Shown here: piece by piece, positions 19,083 to 26,052 of the stretch
How the letters are laid out: each line of letters starts with the position of its first letter
Position numbering within the stretch: the first letter of the stretch is position 1
Source: Desulfobacterales bacterium
Lineage (GTDB): Bacteria; Desulfobacterota; Desulfobacteria; Desulfobacterales; JAIPEE01
DNA: 64,000 bases
Direction: 5' to 3'
NCBI GenBank assembly: GCA_021737275.1
Contig: JAIPEE010000001.1
Location: 179,686 to 243,685 of the forward strand
Made by a program: the position numbers and the translations under genes
Notes under the pieces: generated by a model
Databases searched by the model: none
The model's input: the letters and a program-made list of their open reading frames with translations, nothing else
What the model was told of the DNA's origin: nothing

Positions 19083-19544
19083 CTATTCAAGTGCGGTTTT
19101 CCAGGTAAGAACGTCTTTTACATACCGGAGAGTTAAGGAGCTTTCCGTCTGAATAACACCGTCAATTTGTACTATTCTTTTATATATCAGTGTTTCTACA
19201 TCGTTAATCGATTGCGCAATAAACTCAATATCAATGTCCCAGTTACCCGTCATCAGGCCGATATATACGAATTCCTTAACTTTTTTTAATTCTTCCAACA
19301 CATGGTCAATTTTTTTCATCTCTACGCGCGCTTTAATTGTTCCTGTAATGGAATAACCCAAATCTTCAGGGTCACTGACTGCAACAATCTGAATAATTTC
19401 ATCCTTAATTAAACGCTGTGTCCGGGTTCTTGCGTTGGTTTCTGAAATACCCATCCTTTTTGCTATTGCCTTATAAGGCATCCTGCCGTCTTTCTGTAGT
19501 AAACAGATTATTTTCGAATCGATTTTATCAAAATTTACATTCAT
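19083..19544 (-). CDS. Lrp/AsnC-family transcriptional regulator
   Basis: A 153-residue protein of standard Lrp/AsnC length. The N-terminal winged helix-turn-helix spans about residues 5-55 ('DSKIICLLQKDGRMPYKAIA' and 'MGISETNARTRTQRL'), followed by an RAM/ASNC ligand-binding domain ('EFVYIGLMTGNWDIDIEFIA'). Such regulators bind amino acids or related metabolites as oligomers and often control adjacent catabolic genes. Its closest downstream neighbour on the same strand is the saccharopine-dehydrogenase-like gene, making that gene and the amine-related island plausible targets. Confidence 0.9.
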   Translation of the reverse strand: MNVNFDKIDSKIICLLQKDGRMPYKAIAKRMGISETNARTRTQRLIKDEIIQIVAVSDPEDLGYSITGTIKARVEMKKIDHVLEELKKVKEFVYIGLMTGNWDIDIEFIAQSINDVETLIYKRIVQIDGVIQTESSLTLRYVKDVLTWKTALE

Positions 19545-19761
19545 GGGTTCATCTCTTTTCGATTTAAAGTTTTCGGTGAGCTGCCGTTAAATTACTGGTA
19601 TTAATAATTTAATAAACACAGCTATTATTAATATTAAACACCATTCTCTGTCAATAACTCTATAACTGCTATGAACGGATTGTTTCCGGTCGTCTGTCCG
19701 GAATAAGCGTCTATCCTGTTAAAGCCGGGAGAAACAAAGGCGGCTGAGTATTAACACGTTT

Positions 19762-20694
19762 TTATTTGCTGCTCACATAATATATTTTATTGCCTTTACG
19801 AACAGATTTTATCTGCTCGTTTTGCATTAACTTGCCAAGATATTTTGATACCTCGTTGATATGCATGCCGAATACTTCCACCAGCTCTTCAGTAGTGCAG
19901 GGGCGTCGTAAAAGTGTTGATAAAATCGATTTTTCATTTGCCCGGTTTATTTTCGTAAAACCAGGTTTAAATTCAGCAATGATTTCCGCTTTGGGGTTAA
20001 ACAATCCGCTCAGTTCTTCCATACGCTCTTTGGAAACGGCAACAGCAATGTCTTCTGCAGGCGGTCGGACGACGGTATTTAACTGTATGCGATCCGGTCC
20101 TATTTCCGAGGCAATCGCTGCAATTTTCTTAACATCGGCAGGCATTGAATTTATTCCTGAAACAAGAAATACCTCCATCCAGAGCTTGCCGTCAAATTGT
20201 GCACGGAACTTTTTTTGTCCTTCGATCATGCGCTCAAAATCCAGTTTCCCATGCGGGCGATTAACCCATTCAAAAGAGTGCTGATTCCATCCGCATAACG
20301 ACATCTTGACAATGTCTGCATTGGCAGCGGCGTCACGAACTTCCGGGAGATAAAGCATGGTCGCGTTTGTCAAGAGAACTGAAGGAATGGGAACTTTCTT
20401 AAGATACTTCAAAATTTCGCCAAAACCGCTGTGCAATGTCGGTTCGCCGGAGCCTGAAAGTGTAATATAATCGGCACTGCCGTCTTTTTCCATCCATTTG
20501 CCGATCTCATCGATAACGTCACCCACCGGAACATATTCCTTGCGCTCAATTGTCTGTTTCGGTGTCCTGCCCAACTGGCAAAAAACACAATTCAGACTGC
20601 ACGTTTTAAACGGTGTCAGATCAACGCCCAGTGATCGTCCAAATCGGCGGGACGGAACAGGCCCGAACAAATATTTATATTTTTCTTTTCCCAT
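19762..20694 (-). CDS. Radical SAM protein with C-terminal winged-helix domain
   Basis: A 310-residue radical SAM protein. The cluster motif is 'CSLNCVFC' (CxxxCxxC) near residue 32, in the N-terminal context 'GPVPSRRFGRSLGVDL', which marks the COG0731-like group related to wyosine-type radical SAM enzymes. 'SGSGEPTLH' near residue 103 is the SAM-binding GGE-like segment. The last 60 residues look like a winged helix ('LLRRPCTTEELVEVFGMHIN'). The reaction is not known for this group. It lies 27 bases downstream of the methyltransferase gene on the same strand, so the two may be co-transcribed. Confidence 0.85.
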   Translation of the reverse strand: MGKEKYKYLFGPVPSRRFGRSLGVDLTPFKTCSLNCVFCQLGRTPKQTIERKEYVPVGDVIDEIGKWMEKDGSADYITLSGSGEPTLHSGFGEILKYLKKVPIPSVLLTNATMLYLPEVRDAAANADIVKMSLCGWNQHSFEWVNRPHGKLDFERMIEGQKKFRAQFDGKLWMEVFLVSGINSMPADVKKIAAIASEIGPDRIQLNTVVRPPAEDIAVAVSKERMEELSGLFNPKAEIIAEFKPGFTKINRANEKSILSTLLRRPCTTEELVEVFGMHINEVSKYLGKLMQNEQIKSVRKGNKIYYVSSK

Positions 20695-20721
20695 GATTAT
20701 TTTTCCTGATTTTGCTGTTTT

Positions 20722-21249
20722 TTATCTGTTTTTAAAAATCTGCATATAAAAATGTTCTCCGGCTTCAATTAGCATTTCAGGCTTGAGATCAACTGCCTGT
20801 GCCAACTCTTCCGGCGAATATCTTACCGCCAACGGCGGACCGAACGGCGTATCGTGCTTCTGAATTTCAACTATGGCCAGACGCCCTTCCGGTTTCAGCA
20901 ATCTTTTTACCTCCTTTAAAAAACAACTTATCTGTTTTTTTGAAAGAAGATAAAACACGGTTGAAAAATAGATCAAATCTGCAGAGGAAGCTTCCACCTG
21001 TGTTTTCCGGGTAATATCGGCCGTTAACGCTTCAATACAGGTATCGCTTATCTCCTTTTCCAAGGTTTCAATTGCTGACCGATCTCTATCGATTGCATAC
21101 ACTTTACCGATACGGTTCAGCCTTTCAGAAAAGGCTTTGGCCATATAACCGCTTCCGCAGCCCGCATCTATAATGGTTTGACCGGGAACTATCTTTAATG
21201 CCCTTAGAATTACAACCTTGTTTACCAACCCTTCAGAAAATTTTTTCAT
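20722..21249 (-). CDS. Class I SAM-dependent methyltransferase
   Basis: A 175-residue single-domain methyltransferase. Motif I is 'IIDAGCGSGYMAKAF' near residue 26, the acidic SAM-ribose contact is in 'VYAIDRDRSAIE', and motif post-I/II follows with 'ADLIYFSTVFYLLS'. It resembles UbiE/COQ5-like enzymes (Methyltransf_11/25), but the substrate cannot be inferred. It sits between metF and the radical SAM gene on the same strand, with an inverted repeat separating it from metF. Confidence 0.82.
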   Translation of the reverse strand: MKKFSEGLVNKVVILRALKIVPGQTIIDAGCGSGYMAKAFSERLNRIGKVYAIDRDRSAIETLEKEISDTCIEALTADITRKTQVEASSADLIYFSTVFYLLSKKQISCFLKEVKRLLKPEGRLAIVEIQKHDTPFGPPLAVRYSPEELAQAVDLKPEMLIEAGEHFYMQIFKNR

Positions 21250-21292
21250 TTTTTGCGGTATACGGTATTTGTCTCAAGCAACTGTTTTTTTT

Positions 21293-21334
21293 AATCCGTC
21301 AGAAAAAATCCTGACAAAATTTTCCTGACGGATT
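21293..21334. terminator. Inverted repeat between metF and methyltransferase, possible terminator
   Basis: Ten-base perfect arms AATCCGTCAG (21293-21302) and CTGACGGATT (21325-21334) enclose a 22-base spacer. On the minus strand the hairpin is followed by an A run rather than a T run, so it is not a canonical terminator for metF; it could still be a stabilising 3' hairpin or an attenuator. Confidence 0.4.
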
Positions 21335-21355
21335 TCAGCTGTTTGTTTTGCCGGC

Positions 21356-22231
21356 TTACAGAATTTCTTCCCGGCGCAGCCGGTTAATAACTTCCGAAAC
21401 GGATTTGCTACGATCCATTGTGTAAAAATGAATACCGGGAACACCTTCTGCCAGTAAGGCTCGGCATTGCTCTGCAGCAAATTCGATTCCAAATGCCAGA
21501 ACATCATCCTTGTCAGCCTCGGCCAGTTTATTCAGATTTTGCTGCAACTCATCCGGGAAAGACGAACCGCAAACTTTAGCAAGCATACGGGTCAGTTTGA
21601 TTGTATATATCGGCATTACTCCCGGAATAATTGGCACCGTAATTCCGGCCGCTCTGCATTTTTTCACATATTCAAAATAGTGGTTATTGCCATAGCTATA
21701 CTGGGCAACGATATATTCAGCACCCTTTTCAACTTTAAGCTTAAGATATTCAATATCCTTTTCGATGCTCTCGGCCCTGATATGCCCTTCGGGATACCCG
21801 GCACATCCCAAAGTAAAATCATAGTTCTTTTTGATAAAATCTATCATTTCATAAGCATACGAGAAACTTTCCGGATGAGGCGTAAACGCCGAATCCCTTG
21901 GTTCATCGCCCCGTATAACAAAAATCGTTTCAATACCCAGCGCTTTATATTTGTCCAGTGCGGATGTAATCTCATCGGGGCCGAGTCCATAACCGGCTAT
22001 ATAGGCCACCGTCGGGATCTTCTTTTCAAGCAATTTTTTAACAGCCTGATAAGATCCGTCTTTTGTTGAACCGCCGGCACCGAAAGTGACCGACATATAA
22101 TCGGATTCGAGCCTTGACAGATCGGTGACTACTTTATCAAATTTTTCTTCCGCCTTCTCATCCCTTGGAGGAAAAAATTCAAAGGACACAACAGGCGCTT
22201 TATTGTTTTCATACAAACGTGCAACATTCAT
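21356..22231 (-). CDS. metF: 5,10-methylenetetrahydrofolate reductase
   Basis: A 291-residue TIM-barrel flavoprotein of the usual bacterial MetF length (E. coli about 296). Characteristic segments are 'VSFEFFPPRDEKAEEKF' at the start, 'YMSVTFGAGGSTKDGS', 'FVIRGDEPRD' and 'GIHFYTMDRS' at the end. It reduces methylene-THF to methyl-THF using FAD, supplying methionine synthesis or the methyl branch of the Wood-Ljungdahl pathway. It follows two MBL-fold genes on the same strand with a 39-base gap. Confidence 0.95.
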   Translation of the reverse strand: MNVARLYENNKAPVVSFEFFPPRDEKAEEKFDKVVTDLSRLESDYMSVTFGAGGSTKDGSYQAVKKLLEKKIPTVAYIAGYGLGPDEITSALDKYKALGIETIFVIRGDEPRDSAFTPHPESFSYAYEMIDFIKKNYDFTLGCAGYPEGHIRAESIEKDIEYLKLKVEKGAEYIVAQYSYGNNHYFEYVKKCRAAGITVPIIPGVMPIYTIKLTRMLAKVCGSSFPDELQQNLNKLAEADKDDVLAFGIEFAAEQCRALLAEGVPGIHFYTMDRSKSVSEVINRLRREEIL

Positions 22232-22270
22232 AATAAGTACTTCCTCCGGTCAAATATCTATTTACTGTTT

Positions 22271-23041
22271 TTATGTATTACTTTCCCCGGTTTCAGCAGG
22301 GATGGTATCAAACGATGCAAAGCCCGGTTCATGAAGCGGCAGCAGAATGTCGGCCATATTTCTGACCTTGACCATGATGTCATAGGCGTCATAAACATTC
22401 ACATGCGTGCCCGGCGGGATAACGTCCATCTCCATGGCCTTTATTTCAATCGGCGGATTAAAATTTTCGCTGATAACACAAAACCCGGTAATGGCGGCAC
22501 AGCCCGATGGCGTATCAATCAATATGGTCATACCGCCGTCCGTATGGACAGGTGTATGGATACATTTTATTCCCGGAAGAATTTCAGCATCCTGATCAAG
22601 GGATATGACCTGGCCGTTCTCCTCAACATCTTCAATATAGTCTTCCAGATAACGGAAATCCAGCGGATGAGGGTCATGGATTCTTTTTAATTCCTTTTCA
22701 TGAACATATATTTGGGCATTTTCACATTTAAAATCATTCTCACAATGATCATTATGAAGATGTGTATGAATGATGATATCAATATCTTCAGGTTTCAGAT
22801 CCCAGCGCGATAACCCCTGTTCAAATGTGTAGATTTTCCCGCCAATCGCAGCTTCCCTTTCTTTGGACTGGATCGGGCTCATCTCACCCGTATCAACCAG
22901 AATCTTTTTTTCACCGCCTTCAATATACCAACAGTAAATGGGTATAGTATATTCCACACCGGCCCCATGCTGGTAGGTCATCATGCTTTTATCAAAAACC
23001 TTGGTCCCCATTACAATGGGATGAATTTTATAGATACTCAT
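22271..23041 (-). CDS. Metallo-beta-lactamase-fold hydrolase, AHL-lactonase-like
   Basis: A 256-residue MBL-fold protein with the metal site 'HTHLHNDHCEND' (HxHxDH) near residue 99, further metal ligands in 'CIHTPVHTDGGM', and a C-terminal 'LLPLHEPGF'. The arrangement resembles the N-acyl homoserine lactonase family, whose members also include unrelated esterases and thioesterases. Quorum quenching should not be assumed. It lies 14 bases downstream of a second MBL-fold gene and is probably co-transcribed with the Mrp cluster. Confidence 0.82.
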   Translation of the reverse strand: MSIYKIHPIVMGTKVFDKSMMTYQHGAGVEYTIPIYCWYIEGGEKKILVDTGEMSPIQSKEREAAIGGKIYTFEQGLSRWDLKPEDIDIIIHTHLHNDHCENDFKCENAQIYVHEKELKRIHDPHPLDFRYLEDYIEDVEENGQVISLDQDAEILPGIKCIHTPVHTDGGMTILIDTPSGCAAITGFCVISENFNPPIEIKAMEMDVIPPGTHVNVYDAYDIMVKVRNMADILLPLHEPGFASFDTIPAETGESNT

Positions 23042-23055
23042 CTTCCTCCACTTTG

Positions 23056-23700
23056 TCAGGTTTTGAACGGTTTACCATGCCCGGGCACAATAACATCGGC
23101 ATTTTTATGGATATATTCCATGTGCTCATATATTTTTTCACGGTTCCAGGACATGCCCGGCGGCTCCCATCTGTTATAAAAATCCTTATTCAAAAAAATA
23201 TCTCCGGCAAAGGCATACACCAGCCCGTCAATATTGGTAAATATCACAAGAGATCCACGGGTATGCCCCGGGCAGTGGCGGATATATAAATGATTTTCCA
23301 AATCGTTAACATTCGGAATGGAATCAGATACCCGTGGTTTCTCCCCCTTGCCAAGTTTAATGACAATATTTTTGTCCATTTTATAGGTATGATTATTATT
23401 AAAATAAAATGACATTTTCTCTTCCCGGTGAAACACAAACCGTGCATCCGGAAAGAGATCCTTATTACCAATGTGATCAGGATGAAGATGTGTCAATATG
23501 ACCACATCTATCTCACAAGGCAGTCTACCGTAATCGGCCAGCTTTTTTATAAGGTTTGTTCTGTCATTACGGGGATGGTCAAGATCAATCAATACATTCA
23601 TATCCCCATCAGATATCAGTGAGCAGGTAGGGATATTTTCAACCATACCTGCGCCTGCTAAAATTTTAAATATACCGGTTTGAACTATATCTAAGCGCAC
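23056..23700 (-). CDS. Metallo-beta-lactamase-fold hydrolase
   Basis: A 214-residue MBL-fold protein with the metal motif 'THLHPDHIGN' (HxHxDH) near residue 71, a later ligand segment 'IRHCPGHTRGS' and the final 'VPGHGKPF'. Its start codon overlaps the end of the Mrp-type ATPase gene by 10 bases, indicating translational coupling. The reaction is unknown. Small MBL-fold proteins coupled to Mrp and NifX-like genes recur in anaerobes, so a link to metal-cluster chemistry is possible, but this is inference. Confidence 0.82.
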   Translation of the reverse strand: MRLDIVQTGIFKILAGAGMVENIPTCSLISDGDMNVLIDLDHPRNDRTNLIKKLADYGRLPCEIDVVILTHLHPDHIGNKDLFPDARFVFHREEKMSFYFNNNHTYKMDKNIVIKLGKGEKPRVSDSIPNVNDLENHLYIRHCPGHTRGSLVIFTNIDGLVYAFAGDIFLNKDFYNRWEPPGMSWNREKIYEHMEYIHKNADVIVPGHGKPFKT

Positions 23701-24560
23701 TTTACATTATCCGGAAACTCATTATGTGAAAGCTGCTCAATTTGTGCTGCTATATCTCCAAATACTTTTGTTGCCGGAGAATCTGCATATTTTCTCTGGA
23801 AGGAGATACCTTCATCCCCACATTTTACCATATTGGGATCCATAGGAATTTTTCCCAAAAACTTTAAATTTAATAATGATGCGGTTTCCTCTCCACCCCC
23901 GGAACCAAAGATGTTACTGGTTTCACCACAATGGGGGCAGACATAACCGCTCATATTTTCAATGATACCCAGAATATCCATTTTTAACGTTTTACAAAAG
24001 TTAATAGATTTTCTCACATCGGCAAGCGCCACCTTCTGAGGCGTTGTTACAATAACAGCACGGGCATCCTTAATAAGCTGCGCAACCGTCAACGGCTCAT
24101 CACCTGTGCCGGGCGGACAATCAATAATCAGATAATCAAGATCACCCCACTCCGCTTCACCTATAAACTGACGAATGGCAGAATGCTTTACGGGCCCTCG
24201 CCAGATTATGGCGTCATCCTTTTCCGACAGTAAGGATTCTATTGAAACCGCCGAAAGGTTTTCAGAAAATTTTAACGGCTGTAATTTTCTGCTTTCATTC
24301 ACAACAAGCATTCCCTTAAGCCCTAACATCCTTGGTATGTCCGGCCCATGAATATCGACATCCATGAGGCCTACCTTGAAGCCTTTTTCAGCCAGCGCGA
24401 TGGAAAGATTCACTGAAACACTTGTTTTCCCGACACCGCCTTTCCCGCTCATGACGAGAATTTTATTCTTTATCCGCTTAAGAGATGCCCGCGCCATTGC
24501 GTCAGGATCCGGTTCAGGCACCTTGTCCATAATCAAAGAATTATTTTGTTTTTTAGCCAT
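23691..24560 (-). CDS. Mrp/NBP35-family P-loop ATPase (Fe-S or metal-cluster carrier)
   Basis: A 289-residue protein with the deviant Walker A motif 'GKGGVGKTS' near residue 40, 'LMDVDIHGPDIPRMLG' (Walker A' region) and 'DYLIIDCPPGTGDEP' (Walker B region). A C-terminal CxxC, 'CPHCGE' near residue 216, bridges a [4Fe-4S] cluster between subunits in this family. Mrp/NBP35 proteins carry or assemble Fe-S clusters in the cytosol. It is downstream of the NifX-like and DUF5320 genes, the same combination seen in orange-protein (ORP) gene clusters of Desulfovibrio. Confidence 0.92.
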   Translation of the reverse strand: MAKKQNNSLIMDKVPEPDPDAMARASLKRIKNKILVMSGKGGVGKTSVSVNLSIALAEKGFKVGLMDVDIHGPDIPRMLGLKGMLVVNESRKLQPLKFSENLSAVSIESLLSEKDDAIIWRGPVKHSAIRQFIGEAEWGDLDYLIIDCPPGTGDEPLTVAQLIKDARAVIVTTPQKVALADVRKSINFCKTLKMDILGIIENMSGYVCPHCGETSNIFGSGGGEETASLLNLKFLGKIPMDPNMVKCGDEGISFQRKYADSPATKVFGDIAAQIEQLSHNEFPDNVKCA

Positions 24561-24881
24561 TGATACATTCCTTTTCCCAACATTGCCAACGCATCAGGGT
24601 GTCTCTAAAAATCAGATTTCGGTTCGGATAAAATGCCTGCGTAATGTTTTACCGCAGGAATCAATGCCGAAAGACAGTTTTTAGAAATAGCCTTTGTTCT
24701 TTTCCCGATCCCATTCCTTGTCAGGGAGAACCAAACCCCGCCTCAACTCCCGGGAAAGCCGTTAACCGGGAGCTGATTTGGGGAGGAGGCATGGCATGCA
24801 ATCTGATATTATTATTTAGCTGTTTGCCCTGTTTAACTTACTATAAAATTAAAAGTTAAATATTTTTTTACCTTAAACTTT
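24561..24881. other. Intergenic stretch between DUF5320 and Mrp genes with a structured element
   Basis: About 320 bases without a recognisable gene interrupt an otherwise tight minus-strand cluster. Apart from the paired element at 24736-24783, I see no promoter box that stands out. Confidence 0.4.
24736..24783. other. Strong nested inverted repeat, candidate structured RNA
   Basis: The core arms CTCCCGG (24747-24753) and CCGGGAG (24766-24772) pair perfectly around a 12-base loop. Beyond a 1x1 mismatch, TCA pairs with TGA; beyond a symmetric 3x3 internal loop, CCCC (24736-24739) pairs with GGGG (24780-24783). This 14-bp interrupted stem is far more organised than the surrounding sequence. 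It is transcribed within the Mrp cluster if read on the minus strand. It could be an attenuator, a processing site, a cofactor-sensing leader or a mobile-element remnant; I do not recognise the family. Confidence 0.45.
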
Positions 24882-25214
24882 TCAACCGGTCTTTTTTTCA
24901 ATCTCTTCGATTCTCCGGTTAATTCTATCTAATGTTTCTCTTGCTGTATTCGCCTGACTTTTTAATATTTCAATTTCCGTTTGTTCAGTCTGTGCCGTTA
25001 ACGGATATGAAATATTCCTTCTGCCAAGCCCTCTTCTTCCCATTCCCATGCAAATATCATTATATGCCCGTGGCCCTCTTCCACGCCATGGCGCATTACC
25101 ATACATATCGGGCCTTCCTGTAGTACTCAAAGGACGGCCAGTATTACATAAACCTCTGCCTCCACCTGTCATGGATCCCTCACCCATAGGTCCGCGTCTG
25201 TCTAATCCCGGCAT
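24882..25214 (-). CDS. DUF5320-type glycine/arginine-rich small protein
   Basis: A 110-residue protein starting 'MPGLDRRGPMGEGSMTGGG', the signature of DUF5320 proteins. The middle is rich in Gly, Arg and Pro; the last 35 residues form a predicted coiled coil ('TEIEILKSQANTARETLDRI'). A strong AAAGGAGGG ribosome binding site precedes the ATG. The function is unknown. DUF5320 proteins commonly accompany NifX/NifB-like and Mrp-type genes in anaerobes, and that is the arrangement here, 23 bases after the NifX-like gene. Confidence 0.8.
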   Translation of the reverse strand: MPGLDRRGPMGEGSMTGGGRGLCNTGRPLSTTGRPDMYGNAPWRGRGPRAYNDICMGMGRRGLGRRNISYPLTAQTEQTEIEILKSQANTARETLDRINRRIEEIEKKTG

Positions 25215-25237
25215 AATAAATCCCTCCTTTATCTAAA

Positions 25238-25468
25238 TCACTTACCTGTTTTTTCTGTAACACCCTGGTCCCGGACTTGCCCCGGACCCTGTCCTTTTCC
25301 CCGACCCTGGCCTTGTCCCCGGCCCTGACCTTGTCCCCGGCCCTGACCCAAGCCCTGTCCAAAACCACTGCCTGTTCCCTGATTTTGCTGACCACCCCGA
25401 CAAACACCCTGGCCCTGTCCGTTTCTCTTTCCTTTGCCCTGTGGGCCTGTACCATCTCCTCGCGGCAT
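25238..25468 (-). CDS. Internal in-frame start giving a DUF5320-like 76-residue protein
   Basis: The ATG at 25468 lies 6 bases after AAGGAGGTAAGG-type Shine-Dalgarno sequence, better than that of the long frame. The product begins 'MPRGDGTGPQGKG', the canonical start of DUF5320 proteins, then has a GQGxG-rich tail encoded by 18-bp repeats. In related clusters the NifX-like and DUF5320-like proteins are normally separate genes; here no stop codon separates them. Confidence 0.6.
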   Translation of the reverse strand: MPRGDGTGPQGKGKRNGQGQGVCRGGQQNQGTGSGFGQGLGQGRGQGQGRGQGQGRGKGQGPGQVRDQGVTEKTGK

Positions 25469-25867
25469 TATCCTTACCTCCTTTTTATGAATAAACGGGT
25501 TTTTTTTCCTGTTTCTTTTTCTATTATGTTCAGGATTGCATCCCGGCATCAAAAATTCCGGTGTAATCGAAACGCCCCTTGCAAGAGTTGAAAGAACATC
25601 ATCTACATTGCCTGCTATAAATGGAATAGTCTTTATGCCTTCCGCCTCAAGCATTCGTGTCGGCATTTCGGAAATGGCGCCGCAAATCAGAACTGAAATA
25701 TTCTCCTGCTTCAAAATACTGACCAGATACAATATGGTTTCCGAATCAATCCGCTCATAGTATCGATCTATCTCTTTACCGTTTTCAATTTGAGCGACCA
25801 GAAAGACCCGGGCAGAATCAAATACCGGTGATATTCGGTTTTCCCATACAGTAAGCGCCACTTTCAC
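25238..25867 (-). CDS. NifX/orange-protein-like cluster-binding protein fused in frame to a DUF5320-like tail
   Basis: A 209-residue reading frame starting at GTG 25867, preceded by AAAGGAG. Residues 1 to about 110 form a dinitrogenase iron-molybdenum cofactor-binding (NifX/MTH1175-like) domain: 'VALTVWENRISPVFDSARVF', 'ISVLICGAISEMPTRMLEAE' and 'GIKTIPFIAG'. Proteins of this family include the Mo/Cu-binding orange protein. From residue 134 the sequence starts again like a DUF5320 protein ('MPRGDGTGPQGKGKRNG') and continues as a Gly-Gln-Arg repeat. A perfect AAGGAGGTAAGG ribosome binding site precedes that internal ATG (25468), so a separate 76-residue product is likely also made. A sigma-54 promoter lies upstream. 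Confidence 0.82.
   Translation of the reverse strand: MKVALTVWENRISPVFDSARVFLVAQIENGKEIDRYYERIDSETILYLVSILKQENISVLICGAISEMPTRMLEAEGIKTIPFIAGNVDDVLSTLARGVSITPEFLMPGCNPEHNRKRNRKKNPFIHKKEVRIMPRGDGTGPQGKGKRNGQGQGVCRGGQQNQGTGSGFGQGLGQGRGQGQGRGQGQGRGKGQGPGQVRDQGVTEKTGK
25288..25341 (-). repeat. 18-bp tandem repeats coding for a GQGRGQ-type tail
   Basis: Three consecutive 18-base units (25288-25305, 25306-25323, 25324-25341) differ at only a few positions, with more degenerate copies on either side. They encode the six-residue repeat G-Q-G-R-G-Q and variants. Length variation by slippage is expected. Confidence 0.75.
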
Positions 25868-25896
25868 AATAATAACATCTCCTTTACAACGTATAA

Positions 25897-25912
25897 AGCA
25901 AACTGTGTGCCA
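25897..25912 (-). promoter_or_regulatory. Sigma-54 (RpoN) promoter for the NifX-like/Mrp cluster
   Basis: Read on the minus strand the sequence is TGGCAC-ACAGT-TTGCT, a full match to the sigma-54 consensus TGGCAC-N5-TTGC(A/T), with the invariant GG and GC dinucleotides 10 bases apart. Transcription would start about 12 bases beyond, roughly 20 bases before the NifX-like start codon. The upstream neighbour is a sigma-54 activator. Confidence 0.88.
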
Positions 25913-26005
25913 AGTGGCCCAAAATAATCTGAAAAATTGATTTTATCATTATTTCAATTGTTTATTAATTTACGGGATTTTTAAAAAGGACGAAAGAAAA
26001 AATTG

Positions 26006-26022
26006 TGTCTCGCTATTGCGAC
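26006..26022. promoter_or_regulatory. Candidate upstream activator binding site
   Basis: The sequence contains the inverted repeat TCGC-TATT-GCGA within TGTCTCGCTATTGCGAC. It lies about 95 bases upstream of the sigma-54 promoter, a normal distance for an enhancer-binding protein site. A further GCGAC occurs near 26039. A related palindrome appears at 34174-34188. Assignment to the adjacent regulator is inference. Confidence 0.4.
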
Positions 26023-26052
26023 GCTATTATATGCATTTTTGCGACCCTATGG

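Noticed and set aside
22271..23041. MBL-fold protein as a quorum-quenching AHL lactonase
   Set aside because: The HxHxDH motif and layout are shared by many MBL-fold hydrolases, and no quorum-sensing genes are nearby.
25288..25341. Short direct repeats considered as a CRISPR array
   Set aside because: Units are 18 bases, contiguous without spacers, and encode an amino acid repeat in a coding frame.
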